Under the pieces are notes generated by a model. The model saw only the letters and a program-made list of their open reading frames with translations, was not told where the DNA came from and made no database searches. A stretch of DNA of 64,000 nt. Origin: Rhinopithecus roxellana. Its lineage: Eukaryota; Chordata; Mammalia; Primates; Cercopithecidae. The stretch covers positions 99,036,759-99,100,758 of the forward strand of contig NC_044559.1 of assembly GCF_007565055.1 (NCBI RefSeq), given 5' to 3'. Numbering within the stretch: the stretch's first letter is position 1; every line of letters starts with the position of its first letter. Shown here one piece after another: positions 23,060 to 34,344 of the stretch. The position numbers were made by a program, and so were the translations under genes.

Positions 23060-23139
<80 letters not shown>
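23060..23139 (+). repeat. (AG)40 microsatellite
   Basis: About 80 bp of pure AG dinucleotide. Two reverse frames (22969-23274 and 23007-23252) with long Ser-Leu repeats are artefacts of it. Confidence 0.98.
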
Positions 23140-23142
<3 letters not shown>

Positions 23143-23254
23143 TACGCTTTGTATAAAACGATTAAGATGACTCTCCCAGGGTACAGACAAATCAGCCACT
23201 GGAGCCTCCCTCCCCAGCAGACAGTAAAGGGTAACTGGGAAGGGGAAGGCATAG

Positions 23255-23430
23255 GAACCAGATAACCACCTCACTAGCTAGCTGTGTAAACTCAGGCAAG
23301 TTCCTTAACCTCGCTCTGCTCCTATTATACATCTCATCATAAACATAAGAATAATACTACATCTCAGAGAAGTTGTGCAGTTTAAGTGGCATGACTCACT
23401 GGATTAGCAAAGTTCTGAACAACAGAAATA
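23255..23430 (+). mobile_element. MIR SINE fragment
   Basis: 'agctagctgtgtaaactcaggcaagttccttaacctcgctctg' is a close MIR core match. The following 'ataagaataatactac' and 'gttgtgcagtttaag' fit its 3' half. Confidence 0.75.
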
Positions 23431-23796
23431 CTGAATAAATGCAGCTAAAATATGTTACCACGCTACCTTAGAGGTCGACATAGCTAAACCTTAATCTAAA
23501 GCCTGGGGCAAGAAGGACATCATGGAAGAACTTGTTCCATGCTGCCAGAAGTTTCTCGTGTTGTCATCCCATAATTTATGTAAAATGCACCTACTTTTTC
23601 TATCTTCAAATGACATGGTGCACGTCGGCAAATGTCAAAAGACAAAAAATAGCAAGCTCCCATTTCCCAGCAGATGAGATGCTCCTGGTGACACGTAGCA
23701 GGCCTGTACTGTTGCTGCTCTGGACTCCTTGAGCCACAAGCCCCCTAACTTTACTACAGGAAGGTGGATTCTTCAGATACCTACGAAAGACACATA

Positions 23797-23950
23797 GCAG
23801 GTTTTCTCACTCTTAGCCCATCATAAGAATCACCTGGGGTACTTGTTAAACATCTAGACTCCAGGCTCTACTCAGAACTCCTAAATCAGAATCGCTAAGA
23901 GCCCTGAGAATCTATACCCCAAATAAACCTTAGGATAAGGCCTGTTTAGG
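23797..23950 (+). mobile_element. MER5A-like hAT-Charlie element
   Basis: 'ttttctcactcttagcccatcataagaatcacctggggtacttgttaaacatctagactccaggctctactcagaactcctaaatcagaatc' follows the MER5A order closely. The 3' third is degenerate. Confidence 0.8.
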
Positions 23951-23954
23951 ATAC

Positions 23955-24650
23955 AGTGTACTCGGAAGCCTAGCTGACTACTAGACACTGATGGTGATTA
24001 TCACTTTCCCTCCCTTCCAACTCCCAATCTCACGGCTTGTGAAACCATTATCTGCAGCTTCATAGATAAACACACATACACACTTACTAATTAACTTTAA
24101 TGACAGGAAGACTATTTTCACCTGAAGACTACCAAGGGCTTGAATACAATTTTTTTTTATGGAAACAGCTTTTAATTATCCAAACCAATATGCAGTTCTG
24201 GCTTGCGATGCCTGAAGGCATTTTGATAATTCATGACTTATCCAAAATGATATAAAGAACCCAGCCCCGGTGTTGCTGGGAAGCACTGGAAGGCATCCCC
24301 ATCTCTTCCTTGGCTCAGTCCCCAGCCTCCTTTCTACCTGGTTTTCTTTTGCCTTAGGGATGAGCAATTAAGTTATTTCCCTTTTATAATAAAAGCCTTT
24401 TCTGTAGATGCTGGAGAACACAGCAAACGCATCTTACCTTTGCTTCCCTCCTTGCTGTAGGGTAAAAAGAAGAATAAAGAAAAAGCAAAGTTGCAATATC
24501 TGTGGAGCTGAGAGGGTCCCCTAGCCTGGACCCAATGCCCCGGGTGAGATATTAAAGAATGACAAGTTCCAGCAAAGAGGCTGACAAAGTTGCTTTTGTG
24601 GCTTGAGGCACTTACTGGAACATAGGCTAGTTCCTCTGTCTATCCACTCA
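23955..24650. other. Unique noncoding sequence
   Basis: A weak run (24140-24160) of T residues. No gene. The 63-codon reverse frame at 24176-24367 has no features. Confidence 0.35.
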
Positions 24651-24654
24651 CCAA

Positions 24655-24810
24655 ATATCCCACAGTGTCCTGTATATTAAAACACTAGACAGGTATTACA
24701 GGAAATAAAATCCACGTTCAGGCAAAATCCCTGCCCTCCAGGAGCTTATAGCCCAATGCTGGTGGAAACATTAATCAAAAGGAAGGATAAATGACAATAT
24801 GTCCGAGAGG
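24655..24810 (-). mobile_element. L2-type LINE fragment (reverse orientation)
   Basis: 'caaatatcccacagtgtcctgtatattaaaacactagacagg' then 'aaaatccctgccctccaggagcttatagcccaatgctgg', the order seen in reverse L2-type repeats. Confidence 0.55.
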
Positions 24811-25017
24811 TCTGGAGAAGGAAGAAACCATTTTCTGCTAATTGAACTGCAAAATACCTTGGACACATTTATCTTGCCCCAGTTCCTCATTTTGCCAGTA
24901 GGGAAGCTGCCTCTCACTCTAAATTCTGATAACCTAAGTAGGTTCTCAGAGAAGACAAGAGCTTGAAAATGAACTAAGAACAAGCCTCAGCATTCGTCCT
25001 AGGTTTTCTAATTTTAA

Positions 25018-25140
25018 ATAAGTCAACAAATGTATATTCAACACCTACTATGCTCAAGGCCCTGTTCATACAGGGGACACCGGACAAAAAGAATAAATCA
25101 CTGCCTTCAAAGAGCTTATATTCTGTTGTTCATTTTGTCA
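25018..25140 (-). mobile_element. L2-type LINE fragment (reverse orientation)
   Basis: 'aagtcaacaaatgtatattcaacacctactatgctcaaggccctgttcatac' and 'cactgccttcaaagagcttatattctg', the 3' end of an L2-type LINE on the minus strand. Confidence 0.65.
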
Positions 25141-25439
25141 CACCTGACCACAGTAAGAACAAAGGCATAGAATCATAAGGATAACACCGGGAAATACAGA
25201 TGACATCAGAAACGATGATTTGTGTATGTGTGCATACCTATACCTGATCCTATCAGGAAGATGGTTTAGAGGGTTGATCGGTTATTAGATTATTGAAATT
25301 TTTGTCATGAAGTGTTAAGATATGCTCTGATCACGAGTTTCAATTTGAGCAATGTTAACACAAGCAACACAAAGTCAAGTAATTCTATTGTATGTGATGG
25401 GCCCAAGATTCAAGCTCCGGTCTGTTGATGGAAAATTCC

Positions 25440-25815
25440 ATTTTAGTGGTACATATACACATGGAATACTACATAGTCATAAAAAAGAATGAAATCAAAT
25501 CCTTTGCAACAGCATGGATGCAGCTGAAGGCTGTTATCCTAAGCAAATTTATGCAGAAACAGAAAACCAAATTCTGCATGTTCTCATAAGTGTGAGCTAA
25601 ACATTGGGTACACATGGACACAAAGATGAGAACGATAGACACTGGGGAGGAAGGAGGAAGGATAGCAAGGGTTGAGAAATACCTATTGAGTGCTATGCTC
25701 ACTACCTGGGGTGACGGGACCATTCACATCCCAAACCTTAGCATCATGCAATACAACAATTAACGATCCTGCACATGTACTACCTAAATGTAAAATAAAA
25801 GTTGAATTTTTTTAA
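25440..25815 (+). mobile_element. L1 LINE 3' end (L1P/L1M type), 5' truncated
   Basis: It carries the end of ORF2 and the 3' UTR: 'cacatggaatactacatagtcataaaaaagaatgaaatcaaatcctttgcaacagcatggatgcagctgaaggc', 'acattgggtacacatggacacaaagatgagaac', 'acaattaacgatcctgcacatgtactacct', then an A-rich end. Frames are broken and it encodes nothing. It is more diverged than the copy at 26424. Confidence 0.93.
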
Positions 25816-25989
25816 AAAATAAATTTTGATCATCTCCATTTCATTCCAATCCATGCATAGGAATGCAAAAAAGTCCTGAAATAAGAAACATTTCAAAGGA
25901 TTAAAATACAGCGATGAAAAAGTTATCTTCTAAGAGACCTGCTCAGTTTGCACACAATTCCAGTATGCTAACAATCTTTTAATCGAATT

Positions 25990-26125
25990 TTTGTCTGTGT
26001 ATTCTCCTGACCATCTAGGTCATAAACTTCCCCAGCAAAAGCCCAGTCTTTTCTATTTTTTATATTACTCCCTAGAGTACTTACTGCGGTGTTTCTGCTC
26101 ATTGTCATCACTCAAATCATTTTGA
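25990..26125 (+). mobile_element. Possible L2 LINE 3' fragment
   Basis: 'ctaggtcataaacttccccagcaaaagcccagtcttttctattttt' is loosely like the L2 'actgtaagctccttgagggcagggactgtgtct' region. Tentative. Confidence 0.3.
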
Positions 26126-26423
26126 CTGGCAAACAGAAATTATTTGTCCTTCTAAAAACTGTTTGACATGATTCCTTGGCAAAAGTAAAAATCAAAAACA
26201 AGTTTTACATATTAATAGACCAATTATACATAGTGACATGTTTCGAATTCTTTGATTTCCTACTTTGCTCAAAAGTCCTAATCATTTTTCCATTTTACAG
26301 TTTTTGTCTTTTTGTTTTTTAATTTGATTCATAGACTAGCTCAGCATTCTATCTTGAGTACTGTTTCAGCAGCCAACTAGCCATTATAATCTACAAAATC
26401 TGTTGTCTCAAAAATAAAAGTAG

Positions 26424-26610
26424 TGGGAGGAGGGAGGGATTGCATTGGGGAGTTATACATGATATAAATGATGAATTGATGGGTGCTGACGAGTTGATGG
26501 GTGCAGCACACCAACATGGCATAAGTATACATATGTAACAAACCTGCACGTTATGCACATGTACCCTAGAACTTAAAGTATAATAAAAAAAATAAAAAAA
26601 ATTAAAAAAA
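26424..26610 (+). mobile_element. L1PA-type LINE 3' end with perfect TSD
   Basis: It is severely 5' truncated, keeping about 190 bp of the primate L1 3' UTR: 'gatgggtgcagcacaccaacatggcataagtatacatatgtaacaaacctgcacgttatgcacatgtaccctagaacttaaagtataata', then an A-rich tail. A perfect 14-bp target duplication AAAAATAAAAGTAG flanks it (26410-26423 and 26611-26624). This is among the clearer primate-lineage insertions here. Confidence 0.97.
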
Positions 26611-26629
26611 AAAAATAAAAGTAGTTAGA

Positions 26630-29200
26630 GCTGTCAAGTGTTATCTATTTTGTCACAACATAAATAAATCATCCCTAGAGACTAGGTTAATAATTATGGA
26701 CCTTATATTATTTTATTTACTTTGTATCAGCTTTAAAGAGGTTATTTATCTTCTTTGTAGAACACCTATATATTTACATCAGCTGAGTTCTAATGAATCT
26801 GCCTTATGAGTCAAGTTGCAACAGTGTATTATTTTAAGAATGAATTACATCATATTGCAACTAATTTTTTTAAAATATCTACTAGTTTTCCATCCTTTAA
26901 AGGAATATATTATACATTATGTAATGCAAAAAGCTAATGTGTCTATAGCAAAGAAGTACTCTACCTAGAAGCTATTAGCTACTTAGGCTCCTGATCAGGC
27001 TGAGGAAAAAGCATACTGGTATTGACTGTCTTACAGTTTAAATAAAGCCTAGAGTTCTGAGCAATGGTTAGTATCTGAGCACAAAATATAACTGGAAAAT
27101 CTGTGACAGGACTGATAAAGTTTATTTGTAATCATGATGAGTTACCTTTGCAAGACCCATAGGTAAAATTAAAGACCAATGTAGACAGTAGCTGCAACGC
27201 TGAATGATGGTGTGGAATTAAGCACCCCAGTCATTTTAATGTTTTACATTAGAAACATGATTTGTGGTTTCTTAGAAGCCATCCCAGGGCCCAATCTGAA
27301 ATAACTTTTTCCCTTTGTAATGTAATTGATCAAAGTTGTGAAAAGGGTTGCCTTAACTTAAAGACGGTCCTACTCCAAAAAAGCAATGACAAAATCTCCC
27401 ATTTTCTAAATCACTTTCAATACATCACTGTCTTCTGTCTGTAGCAGATAATGAAAGCTTCTAAAATATCAACATTGCTTCCACATTAGAATGGCAGCAA
27501 ACATAACCTGAAGAATAATTTAAGCATGGAGGGATGGAGGGGAGACTAGGTAGCATGGCTGCCATTAAGGGACTAAGAATACCTTGGGCAGACAAGTTTC
27601 TTCACTTTGAACACAGTTTGATTAATCAGGGTAGTAAGAAAATGTCAGCTCCATGGGGATCTGGAAAATGTGAGCAGTTTTCTGAAATAAACCACATGCC
27701 CAAAAATCAATGCAATTCCTTGCAGCTGAGCCCAGCTGAAGGCCATTGTCCTTATCTAGTTATCAGGAGTTGCTGCCTGCCTCAACCCACAAGCGCCTCC
27801 GTTTAGCCAGGTGTTTCCAATTTTATGCTTAGTTTCAATGCTCACGCTGGGGTTGTTTCCTGCTGACACAGGATGACATAATGGCTCTGACACAAAGGGA
27901 CTGCTAAGGTTCCATATTGAGACTCTTTTTTTTTTTTTTTTTTTTGTAGTCAATGCATGATTTTGGGCCAGATTTCTGCTTGGAACATGGCCCTTTTCTG
28001 TCTCCTTTGCTAGATTAAAAAAAATTCCTTCCCTATATCTCAGCTCCTTCCCTATATCCCACAGTTGTTGCTTGTATAAATCTTTGACCTTTTACCTGGA
28101 CCCAGGTTTTTTGACCCAGGTTTTGACCTTTTATCTGTACCCATTGTCTAGCTTTGGGTTATCTGAGCTGACACTCTAACCTCCTGGGTTCCAGATCCTC
28201 TGGTCCAGCATAACTACAAGTTCCTAAGTACTTGTCCATATCTAAGAGGTTCCTAATCCTATCCACTGGCTGAATTCCTATCCTCTCCTAAATGGAGATA
28301 GTAATATCCATTTTATAATCCTCATAAGGCTTTATAAGGATGATATGAGTTAAAGGATATTTTTAAAGACAAATGATTCTTCTACGCATATGAAACAGAC
28401 ATGTTTCAAAGATTTTATTGAAATCCTTAAATTAATGAGGAAACCAGTAAGTTGTAATGTAAATATTACAACCAGTTCAAATAGCAGACACATACATGGA
28501 CAATCTGAAATGCTGAAATGAATCAGAAGACACAAAACCTCTTCTACAAGAAAGATGGGTGTTATCAACTGAATCTTCATAGATAAAATTTATTTGCCTT
28601 ACTATCAGTTTTCTACAGCCTATATTAAAGATAATGAAAAGAACACACCTCTAGAGACTTAGATAACCAGGAACGGTATACTAGACATCACCTAACAGTC
28701 CATTAAAAAGACATCTAGTAATCTACTTTTGCCCATTTCAGAGTCTTTTACAGCCTTTCCTGGTATATGCAGAAGTGGATTTGTGCCAAAGAATTTTGAG
28801 AATAATATTTATGTACCAAAAGTAGTTTGTCAGAGATACACATTTTTCTACAGATAAAAGAAAAGCATGTGGTCATATAAACTTTGTCACCACCATTAAA
28901 AAATAAAAGTTGTTGTAAGATTAAATGGGATGCTTACATTCTGAACAATGATACCAGGTAAAAACAACAAGCATCTACATCTGCACACATATGTATAAAC
29001 ATACACTGGACTATTCAAAAGGTGTACAAACCTTTGGCCAGGTCTTTTCTTCTATTAAATTAAAGGAATGCAATGGTGCTCGTTTACTCACAAGAGTGAA
29101 AAATCTACTCCTCTGGCCTCTCTGGTTTATTCATTCCACCACTACCATCTATGTTATCTCTAGGTCCACTAATGTCCTGTCCTAAACTTGGTGGTATAAC
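26630..29200. other. Mostly unique noncoding sequence
   Basis: No gene supported. It includes a 20-T run at 27926-27945 and a duplicated 'ccttccctatatc(t/c)cag' and 'gaccttttacctg(g/t)acccaggttttttgac' pattern near 28025-28145. A weak MIR-like 3' half ('aaatggagatagtaatatcc ... ataaggatgatatgag') lies near 28285-28360. Confidence 0.4.
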
Positions 29201-29204
29201 CAAA

Positions 29205-29335
29205 GGGTTACAAACTCCTGATAATAAGAATCTCCTGGCTAAATCAAACCTTGTCTCCAGGAAAAGGTCTTGGGGATTTTAACCAACCATCCCAGGTAAT
29301 TCTAATTATCAAGCAAGTCTGAGAAACACTAGGTT
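29205..29335 (+). mobile_element. MER5A-like hAT-Charlie element
   Basis: 'gggttacaaactcctgataataagaatctcctggctaaatc ... ggggattttaaccaaccatcccaggtaattctaattatcaagcaagtctgagaaacact' shows both hAT ends and the internal order. Internally shortened. Confidence 0.75.
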
Positions 29336-29393
29336 AAGCAGCAACCTGGAGCCTGGCAATGAAGAGAGTAATCCACAGAAGAGTATATACCAT

Positions 29394-29760
29394 TGATATG
29401 ATTTGGCTCTGTGTCCCCACACAAATCTCATTGTATAGTTCCCATAAGTCCCACTTGTTGTGGGAGGGACCCAGTGGGAGATGATTAAATCACGGGGGGT
29501 GAGTCTTTCCCGTGCTGTTCTAGTGATAGTGAATGAATCTCATGAGATCTGATGGTTTTAAAAACGGAAGTTTCTCTGCACAAGCTCTCTCTTTGCCTGC
29601 TGCCATCTATGTAAGATGTGACTTGCTCCTCCGTGCCTTCCACCATGATTGTCAGGCCTTCCCAGCCATGTGGAACTGTAAGTCCATTAAACCTCTTTCT
29701 TTTGCAAATTGCTCAGTCTTGGGTATGTCTTTATTAGTAGCATGAAAACAGACTAATACA
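29394..29760 (+). mobile_element. Solo LTR, MaLR MST type (ERVL-MaLR)
   Basis: An intact solo LTR beginning TGATATG and ending AATACA, flanked by the perfect 5-bp duplication ACCAT (29389-29393 and 29761-29765). Recognisable blocks are 'tcccacttgttgtgggaggga', 'tctcatgagatctgatggtttt', 'tctctttgcctgctgcc', 'aagatgtgacttgctcc', 'ccagccatgtggaactgtaagtcc' and the polyadenylation block 'attaaacctctttct'. No internal retroviral sequence remains, which implies LTR-LTR recombination. The 70-codon frame at 29533-29745 lies inside the LTR and is not a gene. Confidence 0.95.
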
Positions 29761-29765
29761 ACCAT

Positions 29766-30555
29766 AAAAGCTGCTGACTAAAACCATATGTTCCATCATG
29801 CCTGGGGGTGTGGAGGTTACTGAGATTGGGGGTCAAGTGAAATTTGATTTGTCATAAACTCCCATGATGACACATGTACAAGGATGAAAGGGAGCATCAC
29901 CTCAAAAGCATGAAGAGTCCATGAATCTACAGTTCACTTGATGAACTGGACCCGTGAAGTGAAATGTTTTGCAATGTAGTCATTGAATACCCTAAGCTGA
30001 AGCAATAATTCAGCATTGTATTTTGTCAGTTTTTGCTTATTCAAATCATTGTGATATTTGATATCAAACCAGAAATTATTTAAATTAAGTACTTTAGCTT
30101 CCCTTCTAATAATTTCATCTGACATTACTTTATTTGTAGAAACTCCAACCCACAGGACAGTTCTCCCATGGCCAATTGTAGGAGAAATTGGTTAAGTCTA
30201 AAACCACAGCCGTTTCCATATGTAAACAGAAGCATCTCATTTTGAGAAAAATCTCAGAAGATTCTATTATAAATATAAACATCCACCTTGAAAAGAGAGA
30301 GGATTTTAACATTTTCACTCCCAGAAACCATGTAAAAATGTCAAAGCTGATTCTCAATATTAATAGTCACAGCCATCCTTCAGCATCTCAGAAAATCCAT
30401 GTAAATGCTCTTTATTGATACGACTATAAGGTATACTAGGAAAATTGCATTTAATACACATGTTGTTTCAATAATATATAAAATTTAGAAGGGTTGAAGG
30501 AAACTATTAGTTCCTTTTGAAAGAAAGAGAACACGGTATTTAAAGAACTCATTAG
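29766..30555. other. Unique noncoding sequence
   Basis: Short frames on both strands near 29934-30418 (63-76 codons) overlap each other and lack features. No repeat recognised. Confidence 0.4.
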
Positions 30556-30559
30556 GTGT

Positions 30560-30665
30560 TTTAGATATTAAGGACTTGCTGAGAGCCTACTGTATGCGCT
30601 AAACTGCAGTGGTTACCAAGGAAATAAGAGACGTGGGTTCTGTCCTATGTGACTGTAGTCCTTTT
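30560..30665 (-). mobile_element. Possible L2-type fragment (reverse orientation)
   Basis: 'ttagatattaaggacttgctgagagcctactgtatgcgctaaactgc' resembles the reverse L2 3' end. Weak. Confidence 0.35.
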
Positions 30666-30754
30666 CGGGAGGAGACACACCAGACTTTATCAACTATTTT
30701 TATTTTGCCAATATAAAAGGATTCCTGTCCCTTTACCATGTATTTTGTTCCTAT

Positions 30755-30905
30755 CTGTTCAAATTGTGAATTTGGACAATCATTTAACTTCCTTGCAACA
30801 TGGAGGGAATAGAACGCCTGCATCATTTGTGCTATTGTGGGGAACAAATGCATGTGAATGCACTTTGTAAATGATGAAGCACCTGGCAAATGCTAATTCC
30901 TGTGA
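30755..30905 (+). mobile_element. MIR SINE, 3' half
   Basis: 'ggacaatcatttaacttccttgcaacatggagggaatagaacg', 'gtgctattgtggggaacaaatgcatgtgaatgcactttgtaaatgatgaagcacctggcaaatgct' follows the MIR order. Confidence 0.65.
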
Positions 30906-31984
30906 GTTCACTTATTCTGCGCAGATGTGAAAGCTCTAACATTATTTGCAGAAAGGGGAGCTGGTCCAGACTGCCTGATGCTGCATCGAGGAAAACCAGG
31001 CCAAATTGATTTAAGCTCTTTCAGAGATTGTAGAGAAAGGATAGTTGAGCCTTAAAAAATCTAGAAATAAAATGTAATATGAGCTAGCCCAGGTTTACAA
31101 GGAACTTGTCAGAAACTCTGACTCCTCCAGGACAATGCAAAACAAGTCAACTGTGAAAGAATTCCCAATCCTAATGGTATTTTTCACTTGCATAATTCCC
31201 TTAGTTAACAGAGTCCTCTCAGTGAAATCAGATACAGTCATTCTTCACACACAGTTGACAGAAAAATTAGAAGGCCTTTTGAAACTGTTATTTTCCTCAG
31301 TATACAAAAGACGTATTTGATCGATTGTTCTCTGAGTACTGTAATGTCGGTTTCCTACAAATGATTTCATCAATGTTATTGGAACAATGAAATCAGTAGC
31401 AACTTTAAAAACAGTATCAATCTCAGCTGAGGCGATTATAAAATATAACATTATCCCTAACACTCTGCTTCTATACATTGGAGTCCCTTTCATTGTGTGT
31501 TCCATCAAACAGACATTCTTTGAATTTTGCAGTGACTCATAAAAATGTCAGGAGTGATTATTCCAGATCATTGTGACAAAACAGCTCTTTAGTGTAATAC
31601 GCTTACCCATCAAGAATTTGAAACAAAAAAGGCATTGTGGTAGGAATATATTAGAATCGTTCTAAAGAGGTTGTTAGGATAGAGATAATCAGCTTTTCCC
31701 AGTGCCAAATTAATATTTTCTACAACAGATTTCCAAAAACTTATGTCAATGCAGTGGAAAAGAAATGAGAGACCCACATGGTATATTTAGAAAAAGACTA
31801 GTATGAAGAAATTTTAAAAAGTAGGTTGATAAGGAAGTACAGGCTCAGTGCAGTTTGTGGTTTTTGCTCTTTTTAATGCTCACAGGGGAAAAAAAATGCA
31901 AACTGGACAGTTAGTGAGTCTCCAAACGCCAAATCTCACTCAAATGATCAGCATTAAAAATTTTGGTGTGTCTCTCTAGAATTC
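30906..31984. other. Unique noncoding sequence
   Basis: No gene. The 87-codon reverse frame at 31245-31508 overlaps a 61-codon forward frame, and neither has a motif I recognise. Confidence 0.4.
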
Positions 31985-32150
31985 ATTTTCTGAATATATG
32001 TATTGTGTGAATGTCCATGTTATACACACGCACATACATACATATGTATACATACATGTATACATCTAATAAATATCCATGTCTTGCTTTTTTCACTTAA
32101 ATATATAGATATTGGAGACCATTTACATAGAGTGATAGGCAGTTAAATTA
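31985..32150 (-). mobile_element. Possible L1M LINE fragment with ACAT-rich microsatellite
   Basis: 'catgtcttgcttttttcacttaaatatatagatattggagaccatttacatagagtgat' looks like the complement of old L1M 3' sequence. Within it, 32023-32066 is an imperfect ACATACATATGTATAC repeat. Confidence 0.45.
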
Positions 32151-32191
32151 AAAAAGAGGTTGTACAAAACAAATGATAATTAACTTCTAAG

Positions 32192-32328
32192 TCAATGGCT
32201 CTCAGCGCTAACTGAAAGCTAGAATCACCTAAAGACCATTTAAAAAATACTGATGTTAGGGATCTACCCCAGATCAGGTATCCGGATCTTTCAAAGCTCC
32301 CTAGGTAAGCCTAACATTCATCAGTTGC
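32192..32328 (+). mobile_element. MER5A-like hAT-Charlie element
   Basis: 'atggctctcagcgctaactgaaagctagaatcacctaaagaccatttaaaaaatactgatgttagggatctaccccagatcagg' then 'aagctccctaggtaagcctaacattcatca'. Order and ends fit MER5A. Confidence 0.78.
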
Positions 32329-32667
32329 TTAAGTGCTAGGAAGATAAGCACCAGATCTCTTCAACGTGCTTCATAAGATCCACGTATACTACGGTAACCA
32401 TATGCAGGAGAAGTCTTTTGTTTTTAGTAGTCCATATTGATTGCAGGAAATTTAAGAATACAAAAGAGAGAGAAGGGTTCAGAAACACACACCCACATGA
32501 ATTCTTAATAAATACCACCAGATAAGCCAACAAAACAAAAATAGCATATAAATCTGCCTAAGGCTAAGAACCTTAAGAAAACCAGATTTTTTTCAGAAAG
32601 TATTACTAAAAGAAAAAATTTGCCTTTCCATAATTCAAAGTCCTCCTCAATTCAAGTAACATTTTCT

Positions 32668-32775
32668 CTGAAATTCATTCAAAAGAGCATTTATTGAGCA
32701 GTTGCTATGTGCTACATACTGAGCAGAGAGAGAAAGCAAATAATCCCTGTACTTCAGAAAGTTACCATCTCCTTC
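32668..32775 (-). mobile_element. L2-type LINE 3' end (reverse orientation)
   Basis: 'tcattcaaaagagcatttattgagcagttgctatgtgctacatactgagc' then 'taatccctgtacttcagaaagttacc'. Confidence 0.6.
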
Positions 32776-32960
32776 AGTGGTTTTCAAACTATAATTTTGC
32801 CTGCTAAAGTCTCTCTTGCAATGCATTCTAAATGAAGGGTGGATATCTTAAGCATTTCAGGGGAAAGCGGATTCAATTGAGATGGCAAACAGGATTAGAG
32901 CCCAAATTCCTATAGGTCTGTCTGTGCTACCCAAGGCAGCCAGTCACCCTAGACATCACC
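32776..32960 (+). mobile_element. Possible hAT relic
   Basis: It starts 'cagtggttttcaaactataattttg', a typical hAT terminal repeat. The interior is not one I can name and no matching far end is clear. Confidence 0.35.
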
Positions 32961-33164
32961 AAAGAACCCCTAACTGCTCCAAAGAGCAAGTAGGAGAGTG
33001 CTCTAGTCTAGTAAACTGTTGGAAGTCACATCAACCTTTGGATTAAACAAAAGTCTAGAACAGTGCTCACCAAGATGGGATACATGCAAAAAGATCCATA
33101 AGCAAACAAAAAGAAAACATTAAAATTCTCAATAACAGCCTTTATAAAAGTCAATGTTTCAGAA

Positions 33165-33466
33165 TTTTTTTTTTTTTTTTTTTTTTAGATGGAGTTTCGC
33201 TCTTGTTGCCCAGGCTAGATTGTAATGGCTCAATCTTGGCTCACTTTAACCTCCGCCTCCTGGGTTCAAGCGACTCTCCTGCCTCAGCCTCCAGAGTAGC
33301 TGGGATTACAGGCATGCACCACCACACCTGGCTATTGTTATAATTTTAGTAGAGACAGGGTTTCTCCACATTGGCCAGGCTGGTCTTGGACTCCCCACCT
33401 CAGGTGATCCACCCACCTCAGCCTCCCAAAGTGCTGGGATTACAGGTGTTAGCCACTGTGCCCGGC
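33165..33466 (-). mobile_element. Alu SINE, S-like, full length
   Basis: Reverse Alu from a T tail and 'agatggagtttcgctcttgttgcccagg' to 'gttagccactgtgcccggc'. TSD AATGTTT(C/T)(A/T)GAA, at about 33153-33164 and 33467-33478. Confidence 0.96.
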
Positions 33467-33639
33467 AATGTTTTTGAATTTTAAAATGTAAATAATTTAT
33501 TTGCACAGCAGTTTATTCAGAAATCCATAATTACACATATTAGGTTGAACTGTATGAAACTTCCATTTTTACAAATCAAAGTATTTGCAATTTTATATGA
33601 CTCAGCTTAATATGTATTATTTAAAATTGTGTGCATTTC

Positions 33640-33895
33640 ATGTGGTTCAAACTATGCATCAGGGTTTTGAAACTTCAGCATTATTCACATTTTAGGCTAG
33701 ATCATTCTTTGCTGTGGGGTGATGCCCTGTGCATTTAGAATGTTTAGCAGCATCCTTGTCCTCTTCCTCCTAGATGTCTGTAGTACCACTCCTGACCCTC
33801 CTCCCCAACCACTGCAGCAACCCAAGTGTCTCCAGACATTGTCAGTTGTCCCCTAGGGGACAAAGTCATCTCTTGTTAATAATCACTGATCTATA
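33640..33895 (-). mobile_element. MER20 hAT-Charlie element (reverse orientation)
   Basis: Close to the MER20 complement: 'cattattcacattttaggctagatcattctttgctgtggggtgatgccctgtgcatttagaatgtttagcagcatccttgtcctc', 'aacccaagtgtctccagacattgtcagttgtcccctaggggacaaagtc'. Near full length. MER20 copies can be used as regulatory elements in placental mammals (established), but nothing shows that for this one. Confidence 0.92.
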
Positions 33896-33899
33896 TTGA

Positions 33900-34255
33900 G
33901 TACAGATGCTGAGTTTTTACTACTGAATGATTAAAATGGTTTGGAGACCACTGCCTAAAGAACTGAGATGGCTGACATTAACATTTATAACAATGCTGAG
34001 ATACTAACCCAATATGGACATTTGCATGAATTTCACATTTGACCCATCTGTTAAAGATATGACGGGTTCACCATTACCATGAACGTTGTGATCTACCAAC
34101 GCTCAAAGGATACTCATGACAGAACCATGCCATGCACAGAAGGTATGGGCAAAGAACCACCAGCAAGGGAATGCACATCAGCTGCTTTCCCGAGATAAAG
34201 TGGGGGTAGACAATAAGGGTGAGAGAAAACATATCCGCAAAGTGCCAGAAACAAG
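33900..34255. other. Unique noncoding sequence
   Basis: Start of the 135-codon frame 34116-34523, which runs through the adjacent TG/TA microsatellite and is not credible as a gene. Confidence 0.35.
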
Positions 34256-34259
34256 AGTC

Positions 34260-34341
34260 ATATATATATGTGTGTATATATATATGTGTGTGTGTGAGTG
34301 TGTGTGTGTATGTGTGTGTGTGTGTGTACATATATATATAT
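34260..34341 (+). repeat. Compound TA/TG microsatellite
   Basis: Alternating blocks of TA and TG totalling about 80 bp, starting and ending in TA. Frames of 70-135 codons on both strands depend on it. Confidence 0.95.
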
Positions 34342-34344
34342 GCC

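Noticed and set aside
25440..26624. L1 sequence as a possible active element
   Set aside because: Both copies are short 3' ends. No intact ORF1 or ORF2 is present.
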